From contig JAGYVD010000001.1 of assembly GCA_021209875.1 (NCBI GenBank), positions 5,518,001 through 5,582,000 on the forward strand: a DNA stretch of 64,000 nucleotides, read 5' to 3'. The position numbers were made by a program, and so were the translations under genes. Source of the DNA: Rosellinia necatrix (Eukaryota > Ascomycota > Sordariomycetes > Xylariales > Xylariaceae). Below are positions 61,330-64,000 of this stretch, in pieces. Within the stretch, counting starts at the first letter, position 1. Each line of letters begins with the position of its first letter. The notes below the pieces were generated by a model. That model saw only the letters and a program-made list of their open reading frames with translations, did no database searches and was not told the DNA's origin.

Positions 61330-64000
61330 GCCGAGTAATGGATTGAAACATGCACCTTAAAAATCTCTCAGGCCCATCCTTGAACTCCCCAACCCGAAGG
61401 ATGTTGTTTTCGACATAAGCCAGTCCTATTTCTACGGTACCAATCGGCGGCGCATAGAGCAGAGGTGGCAAACGGCAACGTCTCGTTCGCACCTCTTGGA
61501 AGAAGGTGTCCTGGGTTTTAGTTTACGCGAGTTAGGAAAGGACTTTCATCGCACTTGATCCCCCTCGTAGTTCGATAGCCAGTCGAGCAGTATTTAGCTG
61601 TTCTATGCTACTCTTCTCATTAGAGCAGTGATGATTATATGACAACCTACATATTCGATAACTGTGGTGTCCACATGAGTCAGCGCTGATGTCTGCATTC
61701 CATTCTAACTCCGAACAGACAAAAGTGATCTGGGCATTAAGTCTTGGCCAGTTGTGTTATCAACGCCCCGTTCGTTCACAGCTGGATTGTGGAGATATCC
61801 ATGTATAGTAGAATTATCATAAGACATGTGAATTCATTTACGATTTTCACCCATCCGCCCCCCAGCCTCAGCCTCATTCAGCATTGGTATTTTCATGATT
61901 CTGAGATATTCGTGATATGATGTCATATTTTTGATGAATAATGAGAATCAACAGCCAGGGCTGATAACGTGATTGGTTGTCCGATTCGATTACAAATCTT
62001 AATAATTAGAATGTGTCCAATATCATACCAGCAGCTTGCCTAAAGCTGATTCATATAAGAGTGGTTAAGTTGTGCTGAGTACATGTGATTGTGATAATGG
62101 CTGTTTTTATTTTTTATTTATAGAAAAAATAAAAATAAATAAAAAACTTAGCTTAAAGTGGTTTTACTCACTCCAGGAATCAAACGTATCATGAATTCGT
62201 TCATTCTACAGATCTAGATTTGCATGCATACATCACCGCAAGTATAACCATCGGCAACGGGGCTTCTGTAACTGGCGTCTCGCGATTTCCTATAACTTCA
62301 TAGCCGGAATGGGGTTTTGACTTGTACCCGACAAGGCGAGACGGCAGCAGTCCACACCAATGCCTTGACACATTTTCTTCTTCTTCTTGTTTGATAATCT
62401 TGTCAGATAAATCTCTGGTAATTCCTTGGTATATTCCCTCACCCATGACATCCGGAAAAGAGGCTTGCTTCACCGGTGTGAAAAAGTGACCACATCCAAT
62501 TCTGAATCCGGATATTTCGGGCGTGATAGAGTGAGACCTTTTTTCGCTTTGCTTTTTGGGGGGAGAGGAGGAAGGGGGTTAGCAAGAAAATCTCGTGGAA
62601 ACCTCGCCGTTGGCTTGTTTTGTCACGTTTTGAGGCGTTGGGGAGGGGAGGGGAGACGGGAGAGACATACCTAGCTGCATATGAGGCTTTGTCGTCGCTT
62701 GTCAGCTCGGTCTCATTCCGATGCAGCATGCGTGCGGATCTCTCCCGCCGAGACGAAGGCGTGCGTGGACTCGAGTGCGGTCGGGCTGGGAGCCCGCATG
62801 GTGTTTTTTTTTGTCTTTCCTCGCGCGTGGGCGCTGTTTGTTACGTACGTACGTACCTACCTAGGCATTTACATATATTATGTACATGCTGCGAGCTGTT
62901 AATGTTAGCCGTAAGCCGAGTGACTGCCATGTATTGACGCTTTCTTGAGGCACACCAGGTTCCTTTCTAGGGTAGGTTGTATGCGTGGGCGTTTGTTTTG
63001 GTCTGTTGTCGTTTGCCGGGAGTTGTCGGTTACTTACTTACTTACTGATTGCATTGAGGCGAAGGACAGACGGACAGACAGCCTGGCTTTCAGCCGGCCT
63101 GCCTGCCTGCCTGCCCTCCTCTCACACTATACATACATACTCAGAGGGCCACCATCAGAAGACGCAAGCCTTCTCCCGGCGGTGGCTTCTATGTTCTGCA
63201 TCTATCCCCGCGTTGTGGCGCCTTCTGTTGCCACCACAATGTCGACGCCCTCGTACACTCGCCAATCGCGATCCGGGGTGAGATCGGAGTAGTGCTGCGA
63301 GGATATGCTCGTGTGGGTGAAGATACTAATCATCGTGAATGAACTACGTAGTAAGTCATGGTATGCCTTGGGGGCAACTGCTGCATAGGTATTTATACCC
63401 GGCGATGCCTAGCAGATAAACAGTGTCAGCGTTGGCCGCGGGATGTTGGTATGACAACTACGCGGAATGGCGAGCGCACTTACAATTTTCTGAAGTTCTC
63501 CCTTGTTCTACTACGTAATTAATCAGCTATATCCTCGTAACATTAATCGCTTCCCGCTGCGGTCCTCCCCTTGGGCCGTTCTGAGCATGTGTTAGGGATA
63601 TATACCGAATTCCCCTTAGCCAGTCCCATTGCCACTCACCGATGCCGTCATCTTGTGAGGGGAAATAGGAAAGGAAAACCCTGGGCATACTCACCAATTG
63701 CTCCTTTCCTTCCGCTTGTGGGCAATTGAGACGGTGTTTATGGTGAGGCCTCACCGTTGAATGTTCGTAGGTGTCAAAAATTAATTTTTCGTTCGCCGGG
63801 CTTGTGCGGACACAAATAGGGGCAAAACATGGCCGCCCAGGATTGGCCCGTCCTTGGATCTTCAGCGAGAGCCTTGGCCTATCATAATTCAGATAATATC
63901 CCTGGACGTGAGGGCTGCTATGTTTTCCCACACGTCAGCTCCATGACAAGACCACGCGCGGGGAAGGAAATCTCAGGCGTTAGATGGTTTGACAGCATCA
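61330..64000. other. Terminal stretch, no supported gene
   Basis: 2.7 kb with AT-rich DNA to about 62.4 kb, including a perfect 12-bp inverted repeat (62110-62121 with 62135-62146). Frames on both strands (62201-62473, 63527-63931 minus) match nothing I recognise. An ATG at 63239 in good context (ccaccacaATG) opens a short Ser/Arg-rich frame with a possible donor at about 63277; I cannot follow it into a second exon, so it is not called. Confidence 0.5.
62110..62146. repeat. 12-bp A/T inverted repeat
   Basis: TTTTTTATTTAT and its exact reverse complement are separated by 13 bases and would form a hairpin. The composition is pure A/T, so chance is possible. Confidence 0.7.

Noticed and set aside
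63239..63277. Start of a further gene in good ATG context
   Set aside because: Only 13 codons before a possible donor and no recognisable second exon before the window ends.

Overview
The window is genomic DNA of a filamentous ascomycete (Pezizomycotina). Genes are split by short GT-AG introns (mostly 48-110 bp), intergenic spacers are 0.3-2.5 kb with poly-T and CA/CT microsatellites, and the proteins are fungal types (FET3/FTR1 iron uptake, RTT106, VFA1, Sly41-type transporter, p23, CUS1, ATP2). A SUZ12-type PRC2 subunit is present. That subunit and the ATP2 exon layout, which recalls Neurospora, point to Sordariomycetes; this is an inference, not proven. No bacterial, viral or plasmid backbone is visible.

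Layout. 1-8157 holds no gene I can support. Then come VFA1 (minus, four exons) and RTT106 (plus), which diverge from a 0.7 kb spacer; a secreted aspartic-protease-like protein with a long Ser/Thr/Gly-rich tail (12787-15896); a cytochrome P450 (18174-20151); an XPG/GEN1-like protein (22236-24343); an LRR/F-box-like nuclear protein (minus, 25221-27419); SUZ12 (29732-31975); a nine-exon alpha-glucoside-type sugar transporter (33926-36915); CUS1/SF3B2 (minus, 37264-39118); a Sly41-like transporter (40901-42707); ATP2 (43601-45560); FET3 (minus, 46602-49011) and FTR1 (plus, 51537-52973) as a divergent iron-uptake pair; a BTB-like protein (55330-57303); VPS24 (minus, 57744-58708); and p23/SBA1 (60358-61329). 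The last 2.7 kb holds no supported gene.

Functional links. FET3 and FTR1 form the plasma-membrane ferroxidase/permease complex, and their 2.5 kb shared promoter carries four perfect ATCWGATAA GATA-type sites, as expected for SreA-type iron control. VFA1 (Vps4 partner) and VPS24 (ESCRT-III) act in the same endosomal pathway but lie 49 kb apart. The other genes are mixed housekeeping functions with no sign of an operon-like or biosynthetic cluster.

Unusual points. The XPG-like protein lacks several of the acidic residues needed for cleavage. The aspartic-protease-like protein has lost the glycine of both D-T/S-G motifs. Five +1 reading-frame shifts, most of them in C or G runs, interrupt otherwise good genes (P450 twice, Sly41-like, FET3, protease-like), which suggests consensus errors at least in the housekeeping genes. 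Short tandem arrays of possible binding sites lie upstream of RTT106/VFA1 and SUZ12. All exon boundaries were read by eye from splice signals and family similarity.
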